Assembly: GCA_025345505.1 (NCBI GenBank)
Contig: JANVCC010000018.1
Span: 34,062,040-34,126,039 of the forward strand
Direction of reading: 5' to 3'
Source: Todiramphus chloris collaris
Lineage: Eukaryota > Chordata > Aves > Coraciiformes > Alcedinidae
Length of the DNA: 64,000 nt
Positions within the stretch are counted from its first letter, which is position 1; every line of letters starts with the position of its first letter. The notes beneath the pieces are model-generated. The model did not search any database and was not told where the DNA came from. It was given only the letters and a program-made list of their open reading frames with translations. Positions 38,035 through 51,271 of the stretch are shown piece by piece. A program made the position numbers and the translations under genes.

Positions 38035-38995
38035 AAGAAAGAAGGTCTAGCCTAAAACCGACTTGTAAAAACACATCACTTACAAATATGAAGGTGTTCA
38101 CCAAAACTTGCATTCAAAGTTAACCATGTAAGGAACATACCACCAACAATTCAGAAAAAAAAGCATTTAAAATTAATAAAGCTTCATTTCTGGTGAGGTC
38201 TAATAACAAATAAATGCACAAATACCACCAGAAAATTAATGATGGGAGATTAAACTGAAGTCTCAGTTAAATCTGACCAGAATTTGAAATTTGGTGTCAA
38301 AAACTATCCTTGATACAGTTGCCAAAAGGCAGAAGCCCAGCAAGAGTTACATATCTAAGAGACTAAATTTGGGCTTGTTATAAGTGATAGGCTGCATCAT
38401 TTTCAAGGCACTTTTCCATCTCACTTCCTCTCTGTTCTTTCATTTTAAAGAAAGCTGCTGAACTTTCTGTCATTTTATTTGTTTAAGCAGCCTTAAAGTA
38501 AAATTAATATTTAGAATAATTCAGGTAACACAACATTTTCCCCTAATAATTTCAAGTAAAATTTTGTTGCCTTTACATTTACAGAAAAGCAAAATAAATT
38601 GGTTCCTGTAACGATCACAGACAAGATATAGTGCCCTGTGAACCAGGCACATCTAAACTAGTGCTTTCCTGTGTAGTGCCCCTCCATGATAAAAATATTC
38701 ATTAAAGCTGGGACTGAAGAAACAAACATGAAGAGGTTGTTCAGCACTCAGATTACAGAAAGGGAACGCAACAGGTTGCAAGCCTATGGAGTTCAGATAA
38801 AACTTTGAAAAGGAGGAATGTAACGTTGCATCTCTATAAAAATACTCAGATGTTTATTAACAGGTCATACAGACTTTGATATGCATTCAGATTTTAAAGC
38901 CTCAGAGAATACTCACTGCTGTGAAATAACCATCCCTTTGTTCTTCCAATTCCCCGTGACATGGTAATAAGCAGTGATCTGGTTATATTTCTTTA

Positions 38996-39009
38996 GTGCC
39001 CTCTACTGG
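38996..39009 (-). promoter_or_regulatory. CTCF-like binding motif
   Basis: On the minus strand the sequence is CCAGTAGAGGGCAC, which fits the vertebrate CTCF core CCASYAGRKGGCRS at every position. A fit to a degenerate 14-mer is suggestive, not proof; occupancy depends on context. It stands alone, with no convergent partner identified by eye. Confidence 0.5.
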
Positions 39010-39174
39010 AATAAAAAATCAGCATCCTGCATCACATTTTTCCTACAGGTATCCCACTAATTCTATACTGACATTGTATAAGGTGTGCAATCGTTTTTAC
39101 TTAATGGTTTAAAGAAAGCTTAAAGAGTTATGGCCTTGGATTCATGTAAATTTGTCTAGATTGAAAATTTGAAA

Positions 39175-39273
39175 GCTTTTTTTCTTTTTTCTTTTTCTTC
39201 TCTTTTTCTTTTCCTTTTTCTTTTTCTTCTTTTTCTTTTCTTCATTTTCTTTTTTCTTTATTTCTCTTTTTCA
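39175..39273 (+). repeat. Polypyrimidine (CTTTTT)n tract
   Basis: About 100 bases almost wholly of T and C, with repeated CTTTTT and CTTTTCTT units. This mirror-like composition can form triplex DNA. It is probably length-variable. Confidence 0.93.
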
Positions 39274-42200
39274 TTGTAGTACAAATAATACACAGTGTTT
39301 CTGTTCTATGGAGAAGGTACTTCAACAGATTGAATCTGTAATCATTCTTCTTTTAATTATTAAAGAAAAATTTATTGATGCAAAAGAGTTAAGACTGGAG
39401 ATCCTAATAATTAAGAGAAGGGCAAGTAGCTAATAACAGAACATTAAACTCTGTCTCCTAAGAAGGTAATAGAATAATTTGTTTTTCAGTTAAAAAAAAA
39501 TAAATGGGAAGGTAGGGGTTTGAATGTAACTTCAAGGCCTTCCCTAGTCTCAAAGTACAAACAGAATAGAGGAAATTCACTAAGAGTTGTTGGTCTTCTG
39601 TGTAAATTTTATTTTTGAAGACTAAATCATATTACAAAGAACGACATGTTCTTTTTACTACTTAACACATTTAAGGCTTAGATGATCTAGTCATTTTTGT
39701 ATCCCCTAAATACAGTGAGTTTGAGGCCAGCAAAAGGATGCACTGCAGGGATGCTCAGCTCCCAGTATTTGGTGTCACCCTCCTGGAAGTCTGGCCTGCT
39801 AGAGCTTGTTTCTTTTCATTCAAAATTCTCTTCTTAGTCATGACTTCATATTTTAGGTGTTATCATTTATTCCCTGGCTGGCTTTCTGTCTGCAGTACTG
39901 TTATTACTAGGTACAAAGCAAAGTGGTGCCATGGCGACAGGCAAATTATAAATTATTAAAGAAAATGAATAACTGGATTGGACACAAAAAAATAACTATA
40001 AATGCTATTTGTCAGTATTGGAAGTAATATAATTACCTTTGTAATAATTTCAGATACATTGAAGTTCACTTCTGCTTTGCTTGTTTGGGAAAATAATCTA
40101 TTATCACTAATGAAACAGTCCAGAAACATTTTGAGAAACATTTTTTATTGAATAACAGCATTTAACAATCATGTGGAGATGGAAAATAATTACAGAACAA
40201 TCATGGCTGTCAAAAGCCCAGAGGTACTAATGGCCTGAAAAGGTGTGACATGCTAGTTCACTCAGCTTCAGTAGACCTGCTACATTTTCAAGGTCTCAGT
40301 GGGTAAAGCTGGAAAAACTTGTCCAAGCCAGCAACTGCAAACAACAGAACTGCCCTTCTGGAGCTGACAGTTTCATCACCTGTTTAGCACCCTGCAAGAC
40401 AAAAATGCAAAATACTAGTGATGAACATTTACATTTCTTCTCCGAATTCTGGCAGTTTTCTGAATTCCCCAAATGTTCCTGAAACAAGAAAAAAAAAGCA
40501 ACAAACCAAAAAAACCTGAAATATAGAAACTCCATATAGAATTCAGTGAAACCCCTTCTGTTTTCCTGTGCTTTCCCTACAGCTGCCACAAACATCAGTG
40601 GTCACCAGCTCCATGAATGTGGATTTACCCAAGGTCCCAGTAACCTGCATTTCTCTCTGGATCCACCTGCAGCACTCCCAGCATGGAGTGTGCACAGAGA
40701 ATCTCCATCCCACTCTCCATTTACCTACCCTCAGTGGCCATATGCTGTTAGTTTTATTTCCCCAGCTCCTGCCTAAGGCCACCCCAGCACCTGTGGGCTC
40801 CACATTTGCTCCTGGGGGAGGACACAATTAGCACTGAACCCCAAATGGGATAGCTTCTACCAAAGCCTCTCTGTCCATCACTGAGACAGTTCCTACAAGG
40901 TAAAGAAAGTACTGGTCAGAACATCAGCTCTGCCTTTGCTGGGGAAGAGCTATTGTAAGTTGACTAATTTCAGGAGAGCAGCTGAGGACACAAACTCTGC
41001 TCAGAGGAGCATTGCCTTGCAGTCCCCTGTAACGACCACAGGAACACAGGGTTAAAACACAGCCTATGCTATTTCTCACAGGTGAGATGACTTGGCTTTT
41101 CTAGAGCTTATTCCATCTGAAAAAATCAACAACAAAAAATGGGAAAAAACTTTTAATCTTCTGGTTTGAATTTCTAAAAAGAAGCTGCTGATGGTGGGAT
41201 GGAGAATACCTCATAGCAGGACCAGTGTCTCAGAGTGGCAAAGGATGAGCTTGTTAAAGTGTGACCCTGGAGACTGTGAGCCTGGTGAATGGGCCGCCAT
41301 GCTTGCCAGGGAGCTGGCAGAGGGTCTTGCTGGGGACAGGCTGCTCCCTGGTGAGGCAGCAGATAAAATACAGTGGTCATCTGTCAACTGAGCCTTGCTG
41401 AAATCAGATGAAAAAAAACAAGGCATGCATTGTCAATGCACACATCCAACCACAGCAGCATCCCTGCATGGAAATGCTATTTTCTTCCCAAAATGTGCAA
41501 CAGAAGAGACACTGGAAGTGCAAGACCAAAGTCCACTGAGTGGGAAACAGCTCTGTAAGGCAAAAACTTCACCTCTGCTCACCTCCAAGAGCAACCAAGC
41601 TCTTGTTCCTAGGGCTTTTCCTACCTTTCTTTTGAGCTTTGACCATCCATCATTTGTAGGAACCAATATGCCCTGCAAGTAACAGCTCCTTTCCTGAGCT
41701 GAGGCAGGGCAGAGGAAATCTTTATAAATATTTCCCATAACACAAAGAGCCATGTCCAGTGGGAAAGTTATGCTCACAGCAATGTATGAACTGTACAATG
41801 GAAAAGGACACTGAAAATAGAGACCAAAGCAGCTGTTGTTTCAGTTTTCCCAGCTTAGACAAAACTCTTTAATATTTCAATGTGATTTTTTAATGTATGA
41901 ATAAATACTGCTTTAATAAAAGGAGTAGTAATAAGTCTGTAATCATGGATTGGGTTTTGTTTGTTTATACAGCTCCTCTCATGCAATATTTATAAACCCA
42001 TTCCCATTCCTTTTCTGATAATTTCACTAGCACATTGAAAGACTGCCTGGCAAGTCATAAAAAGCAATTGCTGTTTTCACAGCATATTGTGCACTTCCAA
42101 AACAAACTTTTAGCCTCAGATGAATGCTACTCATTGTTTTGCAGTGAATTACAACATGGTGGGAGCACATTGGGAAATCATATGTCAGTCTCCAAAGTAT

Positions 42201-44822
42201 CACTTTTCCATTTATAGGTCACATCTTGTCTTAATGGAATAACTGGAATGTCTGCTGTGATTTCATATCCTTAAAACCTCTCTTCTTTGCTCCTGCAAAT
42301 GTTGCCTTCTGACAGTCTCTTTCCAGTAATACATCACATAAATGCACTTAGACACAAATGCACATGGTGGTGCTTGACAAGTAGATGAGATAGCTTCATT
42401 GGTTCAAAGAAATCAACCACTTTTTCTGTTGCTTCATTTCAGGAGGAAAATGGCACTGTATTATAAGAGGATCTTCTTTGTGATGGTTTGGGGCATAGCA
42501 TTGTATTGTATTATATTGTATGGTGTCTACAGCGTAGGTATAAAATCTATATTGACATAGTCTAATCTCAGGTCATCTCCACAAGCCTATATACATGTTT
42601 CAGTATTCTAAAAATATGGCAAAAACACATTAGATGAAAGTAGAGCTGGACCTTTGCAGAATATGCAGTGAAAACCAGCGTAATTTGTTTTTCATCCTGC
42701 TCATTTCTGTCCAACAAATATCGTCAATATTTTTTGACATATGACTTATTTGTCTATTTACTTACTTTTTAAAAAATTATTATTAATAATTTTGGTAACA
42801 CACCATTTAATCTGGCTTTTCAACTCAATTTATAGTGATACTACAAAAATATTTCTTATTTGCATGTAAAAATAAAACCAGGAATTCCTAAAGTCTCAGT
42901 CCTGTAACAGTAAATCACCAGCAGTTTTATTACTAAATTAATGTCAATACAGCATAAATCCAGATAATCTGTGCATACCACAGAAAAGTTTCTGTCCCAC
43001 TGCCTCTGTATGTGGGGTCTCTAAAGGCATTGTGAAGTGAGTCAGAGAATAGGCTTGTAGCAGAGCTTGGATCTAGCCTCTGCAAATTTTAATTCATAGT
43101 AGCAGTCAATAATATGTAAAATCACAAGAGGAAGACTATATTCTTCTTCACTGGAGTCTTGCTAGCTGCTATGGTGTTGTAATTTTACATGCTAAAGTTA
43201 TCACTAGTTTGGCATATGGTTACTTTAAGACTAAGGTATAAATAAGGGATATATAATAAAAAATTAGTTTTGGTTTCAGCAAAGAAATCAGTCATTAGCC
43301 TTTTTCAAAGGAATATTTCTTCATTTTTCAAAAGCTATTGTGGTAGATTTTTTGTTTGCTTCAGTGTTTTACCTATGGCCTTGGGCAAAGATGTGGATGT
43401 TGGCTCTGGTCTCTGACAACTCTAAAATAACCACTTTTCAATGCGAAATTGCATATTGGCAGCAGAAGTCAGGCCAAGGTATGGGAGGATCTCTTCAAGA
43501 TAGATGGATCAACAGATGGAAGTTCAGAGCAACCTTTGTCAAAAACTGGAAGATAACTTCATTTCATTAAGGAAATAAAAGAGGATTGTCTCTATATGTG
43601 TATGTGTGCCTGCACAGTGCACAGGAGTTATGTGCCAATGTCTGATATCAAAGCTCTTGCTGAAGAAAGAATAACCAGTGTGATCTGGTAGATAACCAAT
43701 CCCCCTCAAAATCCCCCAGGTCATCTTCAGACAAGGAAGCTGTAATTCTTACACACAGATTCAGCTAAGTGCTGATTTGCTCTTCCCCAAACCAATATCT
43801 GCAGAACTTGCGTTTTAATTCTTATTTTCAGATGTAATGTAATTTAATTGCTGATTGCCCACTCCAAATTCAGCAGAATACTCAGGAAGCATCTCCTCTC
43901 CAAAGACCAATCATGGTTACCCCTAGGTCCCAATTTCTTCCTGTCTGTACACATCTTGCCCAACATCGCTGGTAAAAAAGCAGACAGCTTGCACCACATG
44001 TGAGACATTATAGGCGTCATTTTTCTTTTCTGCAAGTTTCTATTATTAATGAAGACTGAGAAGAAACATAGAGCCTTACAAACTCCTTACTTTGAGTGCA
44101 GAGGAGGAACTCCGGTTATGTTTGACAGCTCCTTCTCAAGTGCCATACCAAACAGGGTCCAGTGCTGGAGTCACTGTTACTGAAACTCATGTTATTCAAA
44201 GTGGTCAGCTAACTTTTTAAAGCCCCACTTCTCTACTTCATTTTTTTTCTAACATAGGTCTAGATGAGCAGCAATGCTAGTCCAGTCCTGTATTGAGTGG
44301 AATGAAGAGCAGCTTAGCCATTAGCACATTTCAGAAACATTTCCAAAATTTCAGTTTGTTACTGATGCTGTGAGCTGGAAAAATCAATCTCTGAGCTAAC
44401 ATACAGACGAGCACAGCAAGCAATTTATTTTTCTGTAGTGCTTTTATAATGAGAGAAGATCTGTAGAAACAAAATAGTTTTACACTGAAGAAGTGATTAA
44501 GCAGATCAAGCAGATGATCAGTCACCAGAGAGTACTCAGGTGACAGGAATAAGTACCCTCCCTACACCTGACCTGGCTATAGCATGCAAGCCACATTGCC
44601 TAAGAAGGATTTAATACTTTTTAGCTTGCAGTTAATACATTCAGGTGTTTCTGGGTGAAGAGCAGGATCAAACTTAACATCACTAGGTTTTGTCTTTCAG
44701 CTCCTCACTTAGAGAAATTGTTCTTTTTTGTGTTGTAATGGCAGCCTAGGAAACCACTATTGGAAAATGACTTAATCATGAAACAAAACACAGAACAGCC
44801 CATAAGGTTTGCTTGATTTCAG

Positions 44823-44945
44823 CAGCTGAGAGTATTGATTTGTGTTCGCTCTTTGAACTGTCTGCAATATCAATGGTAATGGGGGAAGAGAGAGAAATTC
44901 TGCCTCATTTACCTCAAAGGAGCTCCAGCTACTCTACTTCTCCGG
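44823..44945 (+). other. Exon-like segment with canonical splice signals (uncertain)
   Basis: A pyrimidine-containing acceptor (gcttgatttcag) ends at 44822 and a consensus donor G|GTGAGT starts at 44946. The 123 bases between are open in one frame (about 40 codons) and closed in the other two. I recognise no protein in the translation. Such pairs occur by chance in 64 kb, so this is a low-confidence candidate exon of a coding or noncoding transcript. Confidence 0.2.
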
Positions 44946-46194
44946 GTGAGTGGTGTGACTAACCCAGGGAAGGCAAGGCAGGAGGTGGGGAAACAGGTTG
45001 TTCAGAGGCATCAGTCACACAGATGGGACTGTAACTCAGCCTGGGGAGATAAATGAAGCAGCATGAATGATAAATGTTTCTTTTTAAGGATTCTCTTAAG
45101 GATTCATTTCTTCTTTGCTAGTGATTCAGTGTTTTTCTCCTTGATTCTCAGGTTATCTTAATAAGCATTTGAAAAACTTTTATTCAGTAATAAAAGGAAA
45201 TAAAGCTTGAAGTCTTATTTCATAAATCATATCTGACATTCAAAATATACTGAAGCATCAGGCTTGGTTTTGCAGCAGCTTTTAGAAAGAAGCATGTGCT
45301 AAGGAGCATGCTAACTGCTTACATGCTCTGGGAGCTCATCTCAACAAAACTTCTGAGGGGCTGAGGAGAGAGTGTGACGGCTCTTACGGCCTTATGGCCA
45401 TTGTCCATGTCTTGTCCCCTTCCTTCTCTTTTGCTGCTCTGAGCACATCCCTGCCTTGTGACAGGCAGAGAAAGTGCACTTGTTCTTCAGCATTACTTAT
45501 TCAGCCACAAGTCTCAGTAACACAGACGACAGATAGATTAAGCATATTTGATCTATCCTCTATGGAAATTATATTCTGGAGAATTTAAATGTAATTAGAA
45601 AAATAATTTAACTTCTGTAGAATTTAAACTCCCTTTGAAATAAACCTAAGCCAGAGCTAGAACATGGCTCCACATAGGCAAACAGAAAAGGAGCTACTCT
45701 AATCTACGCGTGTTCCAGTCTGACTCAGCATATCCTCTTGTTCTGCAGAACACTTTCAAAAAATAACTATACAACCTGACAAAATAATGTAAGAAGGTAC
45801 AGCTTGTATCAAATTCCACTCTTATTGCCCAGCTGAGTCTCAGAAGGTCTCGGAGAAAAATAAAGTACCTCAGTAGCTGTTGTTTGCCCAGTAAACCCAG
45901 TCACCCCAGAACACTGGCAGTCACTTCAGAGATTTGTTTGCTTTGACGAAAGCTCCCAAGGCAGAAGGGAAATTTTAAAGAGCTAAAAAGATAGTTCTTA
46001 TTCATCTGCATGCACATTACTTGTTTTATGAGAGAAATACCAACACAGAAGCTAATGTTTATGAGAAAGGTTGTGAGAACATTTCCACCTGTGACAGATC
46101 TCAGCCAGCCTTCTCTAGCCTGAAACATTTTGTACCTCAGAAAGCCCATATGTAACACACTTTTATTGGGATAATGTCAATACGGCCTAGCAGG

Positions 46195-46846
46195 TGTTGG
46201 GGTTTTGGGGAGTTCTTCTGTTTTCCTTCTTCTCTTAAAGAATTTTTCCATACTTGTTCCTCAAGGAGATAAATTGCTGTACTTAAGAGAAACAAAAGGA
46301 CCTGGCCACAGGGGTAGGGGTGCAGCCAGACGAATAAAGGGGGTTGGGTGGAGCCCCTGGGGCTCTGGTTTTGCTCCCTGCATTGGAGGTGAGGAGAAGC
46401 TGCCCTCGTGGTGCAGAGAAGTCGTCCCCACTGCGTCCCCTGCTTGCCTTCTGCCCCTGCTGTCTCCCGGGGACCCTGCTGGGCACCGGGATCGGCTGCC
46501 CAAGGGGGTTTGTGACACGGGCTTGTCGTCGGCCGTTGCCAGGTGAGGCCTGAGCTGGCTCCGGAGCGGCGGGGGGACCATGGCGCCCTCCCTGCTCCCC
46601 GGGAGCCCCTCGAGAGGTGGGGACTGGGTTCCTGGCGCTGTTTGTTGTTACTGCCATAGTTAGTGTTGCTTGTTTGCCTTATTTGATATATATTTAATAA
46701 AGAACGGTTATTCCTATTCCTCATATCTTTGCCTGGAAGCCCCTTAATTTCAGAATGATAAGCATTCGGAGGGGAGGGGGTTGCATTTCCATTCCAAGGG
46801 GGGCTCCCGCCTTCCTTGGCAGACTCCTGTCTTTCAAACCAAGACA
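46195..46846 (+). mobile_element. Solo ERV LTR, family B (TGTTGGGG...CCAAGACA)
   Basis: A complete-looking, GC-rich LTR of an endogenous retrovirus. It begins TGTTGGGGTTTTGGGG and ends CTTTCAAACCAAGACA, with an AATAAA polyadenylation signal at 46696-46701. It is flanked by cagg on both sides (46191-46194 and 46847-46850), a 4-bp direct repeat; the identity unexpectedly extends to 12 bases because TGTTGGGG recurs after the right-hand cagg. No gag, pol or env follows on either side. The 258-codon minus-strand frame at 46137-46913 and the other frames here lie in this LTR and are artefacts of its GC content. A truncated sister copy sits at 13653-13704. The family match is from memory and I have not assigned a class. 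Confidence 0.85.
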
Positions 46847-49800
46847 CAGGTGTTGGGGCTTTTCCACCCCACGTCCTGTGTCCTTCCCTGGCCACTTCAA
46901 TACCTTGAGGCATTCCTGCACCAATTTCTCCTCATGACACTATATAGTCAGCAATTCTGTCATCCAAGATTAAGTTTATGAACTCACAAATGCTCAGTGG
47001 CAAGACAGGCAAGTGTGGGAGTTTGATAAGGGCATATTTTATGATTAATTCAATTACCCAGATGGAGTTGCCAATAGGCATAACCAAGGTCAGGAATTCC
47101 TATAGGTATTTTCTGCCAGTGGTTTTTTGGTGTTTTTTAAGCATGTTAGATATCTAAAAGGGAAGAAGTTGTTAATTAAATGAGAAATTATAAATGTTGT
47201 CTTTCTTGAAATGAAAACCCAGTCACCTGTAGAAGTCAAAGTTTTGGGGTTTTTTTCCCCCTCAAGAGTCAGAGTTTGATCATGTGGCAATGTTTCTCCA
47301 TCAAGGCCAAAATAAATTATTATCAATAGCACCTCAGTTATATGAAAAGGCCCAAATGCACTGAACTATGCAGTCTCGAGAAATTCTAGGGGTTACATTT
47401 CCGCTGTGATAACCCAGTAGTAATCTTATGTTGAGGGACCAAAAGGGAGAATAAAGTCTTGAGGTTGTATGCCCCAAACTGGCACCACCTGAGGGCTGAA
47501 ATGCTAATGACAATGCAATGTCAGCAGGTCCATGATCAGTCCAGCACCCATAGCTGGTCCTCTCAGGGACAACCGCAGTGGTAACAAGTGGCAGTTCAGC
47601 TTCCACACAGCAAAATAGTGCTTATGCATAACATCTCCAGATAAGTTCTGCACAGGGACTGAGGCTCACACAGACTTGTGCACCTCCCATTCTCCTCTCT
47701 GTAATATAGGCCAGTCCAGCCATTTTGCATAGTTTTAGGTCTTATAACTCCAGGTTTGGACCAGGTAAAACTAATCTGAACTTGAGCTTCTTACCTACAT
47801 TCTTTCAAAGTGGCATTAAGCAATAAAAATTGTCATTTAGATCTATTTTCCTTGAGACTATGACCATACCAAGCCCATAAAAATATATATAGCAATTATA
47901 TTGCTAATTCAACAATGTATTCATTTATGTCATTCCACAGATGCTTATGTCATTCCACAGATGCTTCTGTCACAAGGGGTAAAACTCAGGAATTGTTTCC
48001 TTGTTGGTAATCAGAGGTGAAGAAATAACCCATAGAATATATAATGTTTCAGATCTCTTAAACTTTCAGGATATACAACAGTACATATTTCTTCTGAGAT
48101 ACCAACTGGCTGTGTTTTTCTCAGATAAACATGGGGATACCCTCATTCTTTTTTAAAAACGAAAGACCCAGAAAAATGTTTGTAAATTTATGTTTTGAGA
48201 TGAAGTTCCAGAAAAACACCAAGGTGGAACAAACTCTGCAAACTCTGTGGAAACTGTCCTATCACTATAAAAAGCTCTCAAAATCAAACTGATTTATCAC
48301 ATCAAAAACCTGAGCAGCCTTAAAAATATGCATTGGTGCCTGGTTATGCAGTCACATTTTTTTAAAATGCTAGCTGATTTCATAATACTATGAACATAGA
48401 ATATTAAACAACAAAATTCCCTCTGATGCTGCTTACTCTTTATAAAAGTGGAGGGTTGAAATTTATTTTAGAAGAAGAATTGCATGGGGTTTTGTTGTGT
48501 TTTTTTTTCAATAAATATCTGAAATTATTACCTACCACAGGCGCTATAAATATTTTTCTTTATGGTTTTGTGGTAGTCATTTAAAATGCATCCTGTACTG
48601 CAGGAGCCAGGAAAACTACTATGAAACCATAGACAGGAGTAACTCTTCACCAGCAAAGCTGGCATCCACAATGACTTCGAGAATCCATAAGTTTTGATTT
48701 TTCCGTTAGATCATACTTGCCCCACATTAATGCTATCGATGAAAGTCCAGGAAAATGCAGTTTTTAATAGCTTGTTAATATAGTAGTGGTGGTGAGTTGT
48801 ATTTTCTTTCTCCTGTTCTTAATAGATATGGTCTCAGAGATGCATCCTGAAAGCAATGCCAGGCTCCTCTCATCACAAACTCAGGATGAACAAGACTGAG
48901 CTCTTAATGTTGAGGTATTCTTTATTTAAGATCAAGAAACATAACAAGGACTATACTTAGATGATCTTGTTATTTTTCAAAGCTGGCCTGTGGCTTCGTA
49001 GGACAAAATTAATTGGGACAGAACAACAGAGTAGCAGAGCAGGGTCAGGTCTCCTTCAAAAGCAAGCCTGGGTCTCCAAGTCTCCAGCCCTGGTAAAGTC
49101 AGTGGCAGGATGATGGCTTTCCTGCACCATCACCATTTTAGCACCACTTACAGACTGTTACCACAGATAGCTGCCTCTCTGCCTATGCTTAAATTGGACC
49201 CACTATTTTTATTTACTGTGTATATTGGGACTGTCAAACACCAGAGAGGTAATGGATGACCAGGGAATAAAAGAGAAAATAACAATACTTTATTGTTACC
49301 ATGAATAAAAGGGAAAAATAGTTCAGCATGTTTTTATCTGTGTTTATAAAAAGAAAATCCATTCCCAAAGTTATGCACCTGTGTGGGAGTATAAGCCAAG
49401 TCTGGCAACTAATCAGTTTTCTAATTAGGAATTAATTTCTCTGAAGTAATCACAGTAAACTAAAAAGGAACACTTCTATGCAGGTTGCCAGGTAGAACAG
49501 AGATTACAGAGAGAGCCTCAGACCTGAACCAGCCTGGTTTCTGCAACACAGAGCTCTGCAGGAGTCTTTTCACCCTCCCAAGAAGAAGGTGCCCACAGTG
49601 ACATGTGCACTGCCACCTGTCTGCCTGCTTCAAGTATTTAGGTCCCTCAGGGCAAGCTATGCAGGCTCCACACCAGGCTACAGATGACAGTGGCATGCAA
49701 GGGGACCACTTGTAGTAAAAGGGTGGTGGGTGTTTGCCTACCTGTCAGCATCAGTAGCCCAGCAGCAAAAGCTCTCAAATTGCAGGAAATTCATCTTCCA

Positions 49801-51151
49801 CTCTCTGCTCCACCTAGTTCATAGCAAATATTGGGGCACAGCTCTGCACTCCACAGACAGGGTCTTACCAAGCAGGGTCTTAACCAAGGGTTTCTCTTCC
49901 CCCGTACTGCTGTCTATAAAGTTATGTATAAAGTGTGTATAAGCACTAATTTGAGCAGGACCCTGTGTAGTCTCAGCCCAGACCGCACAATCAGGTGCTT
50001 TGGCTTGACCTTATCCTAGCCATAATAAAATTGGCATTATGTTTCTTCATCCTAGCAGCTAGTAACAGGAAGGAAGCTTGCACTGGACCAGAGCAGAAGA
50101 TTAGCAATGACACAAGCCATATTCTTCTCTGAGATAAGTGTTCTTACCCCTTATTCCACCCAAGCAGAGAGGAGGACAACAAAGGGAGGTTCCTTTTGTC
50201 TTTCTGCTTTCTATAATGTTTCTGTATTTACCCCTTGTCAGGGGTGGACACACATCTTTTATCACATCTTGAGTCAGCTGGACAAAACCAGGCCAGCAAC
50301 ATCCACCAGAGAGCTTGCAACACAGAGTGACAAGTGATGAGGTGTCTACGCTGCTGGTGCTGAAGTAACAGCTGGCAGGTCTTACTCCCTCTTTGGTGAA
50401 AGAAGAGTCACAAACATGAAATGTTTACTGCTTGAAAAGTTGCGGAAAAAGATAAAGTAGTCTCTGGGCCTGCATCCAAAATCCCAGGACTCAAAATGGC
50501 AGTGTTAGTACATAAAATCTGCAGCGCAAAACCATGAACTCTGTCCATCTCGAGTTGAAACAATCTCCGTGTGAAGCCAGCAAAGCCCAAGTGATTGCTG
50601 GTAATTTCAGATAGATCAGATTGCTTGGCAGGGATCAGCCTTAGGGACATCTGAACTCCAAACACCAACTGGGTTGTCACTGCTAGCCTGGCCACTTTCT
50701 GTTCACACAGTAGTGCCAAGTAAGTTGGTTGTATGGTTTGGAGCTGAGTTCTCAATCACAGAAATAATCACATAAACGTTGCTGTTGTTTACCCCAGTTT
50801 TCAGACCAAAATGCTTTCACATAGGTCATATTCAGTCTCCTCCCATTCTATTATGCTATGAGACTTGCCAGTAAGCTCTGTTTGTTAAACAAAGCTGAAT
50901 GACATTTCTGAAAACCTTTCTTAATGGACCAGCCTCATCATCATGAGTTTGGCAGCTGGATGCCTAAAGCTCAGAGGGATTTGGGAGCAGTGCTCAGGCA
51001 CTCATTCTCTTCTGCAAAAATCTTTGCAGCTTTCTCATTCCCGGAATGTCAATGTCCCTTCCACTGCTGCATTAAGCAACACACAGGTTGGTGTTTGTTC
51101 ACCCTCACTCCAGGCAGAAGAAAAACTGTGTACCTAATGTTATAATTCACT
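46847..51151. other. Gene-free stretch between LTR and CR1
   Basis: No gene recognised. It holds a 20-bp tandem duplication at 47925-47972. A 90-codon minus frame at 47334-47606 and a 115-codon minus frame at 50408-50755 read protein-like but match nothing I know. The segment around 49880-50030 (ctataaagttatgtataaa...gaccgcacaatcagg) has an LTR-like flavour without definable ends. Confidence 0.4.
47925..47972 (+). repeat. 20-bp tandem duplication (2.4 copies)
   Basis: ttatgtcattccacagatgc occurs twice in exact tandem (47925-47944, 47945-47964), followed by a partial third copy beginning ttctgtca. The exact identity suggests a recent slippage event that may be polymorphic. Confidence 0.95.
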
Positions 51152-51271
51152 AAAATGGTTAAGCAGTAGAACAGTCTGCGCAGGGAGGTGGTGAAGTCAC
51201 CATCCCTGGAGGTGACATCTACAAATAAGGTGCTTAGTGGTGGCATTGGCAATTCTATGATTCCACGATTC
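51152..51271 (+). mobile_element. CR1 LINE 3' end fragment
   Basis: The plus strand reads agaacagtctgcgcagggaggtgg, then gtcaccatccctggaggtg, and ends with the CR1 tail ctatgattccacgattct. These are the standard last 120 bases of a CR1. The copy is 5'-truncated with a few substitutions and an internal contraction before the tail. Confidence 0.92.

Larger units (their letters stand above)
38035..46194. other. Gene-free stretch: unique DNA
   Basis: No gene or interspersed repeat recognised. It holds a CTCF-like motif (38996-39009), a polypyrimidine tract (39175-39273) and an exon-like segment with good splice signals (44823-44945). A strong pyrimidine-rich acceptor-like sequence lies at about 40558-40580, without a recognisable exon behind it. 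Confidence 0.4.

Noticed and set aside
46137..46913. 258-codon minus-strand open frame, the longest in the window
   Set aside because: It covers a GC-rich ERV LTR in antisense. The length follows from composition, several frames are open at once, and no domain is visible.
47334..47606. 90-codon minus frame downstream of the family B LTR
   Set aside because: Considered as a retroviral remnant, but no gag, pol or env motif is present.
49880..50030. LTR-like text with TATA-like words
   Set aside because: No definable ends or target duplication and no second copy in the window.
50408..50755. 115-codon minus frame, protein-like in composition
   Set aside because: No family recognised, no splice or promoter context. 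A BLASTP hit would be needed to revive it.
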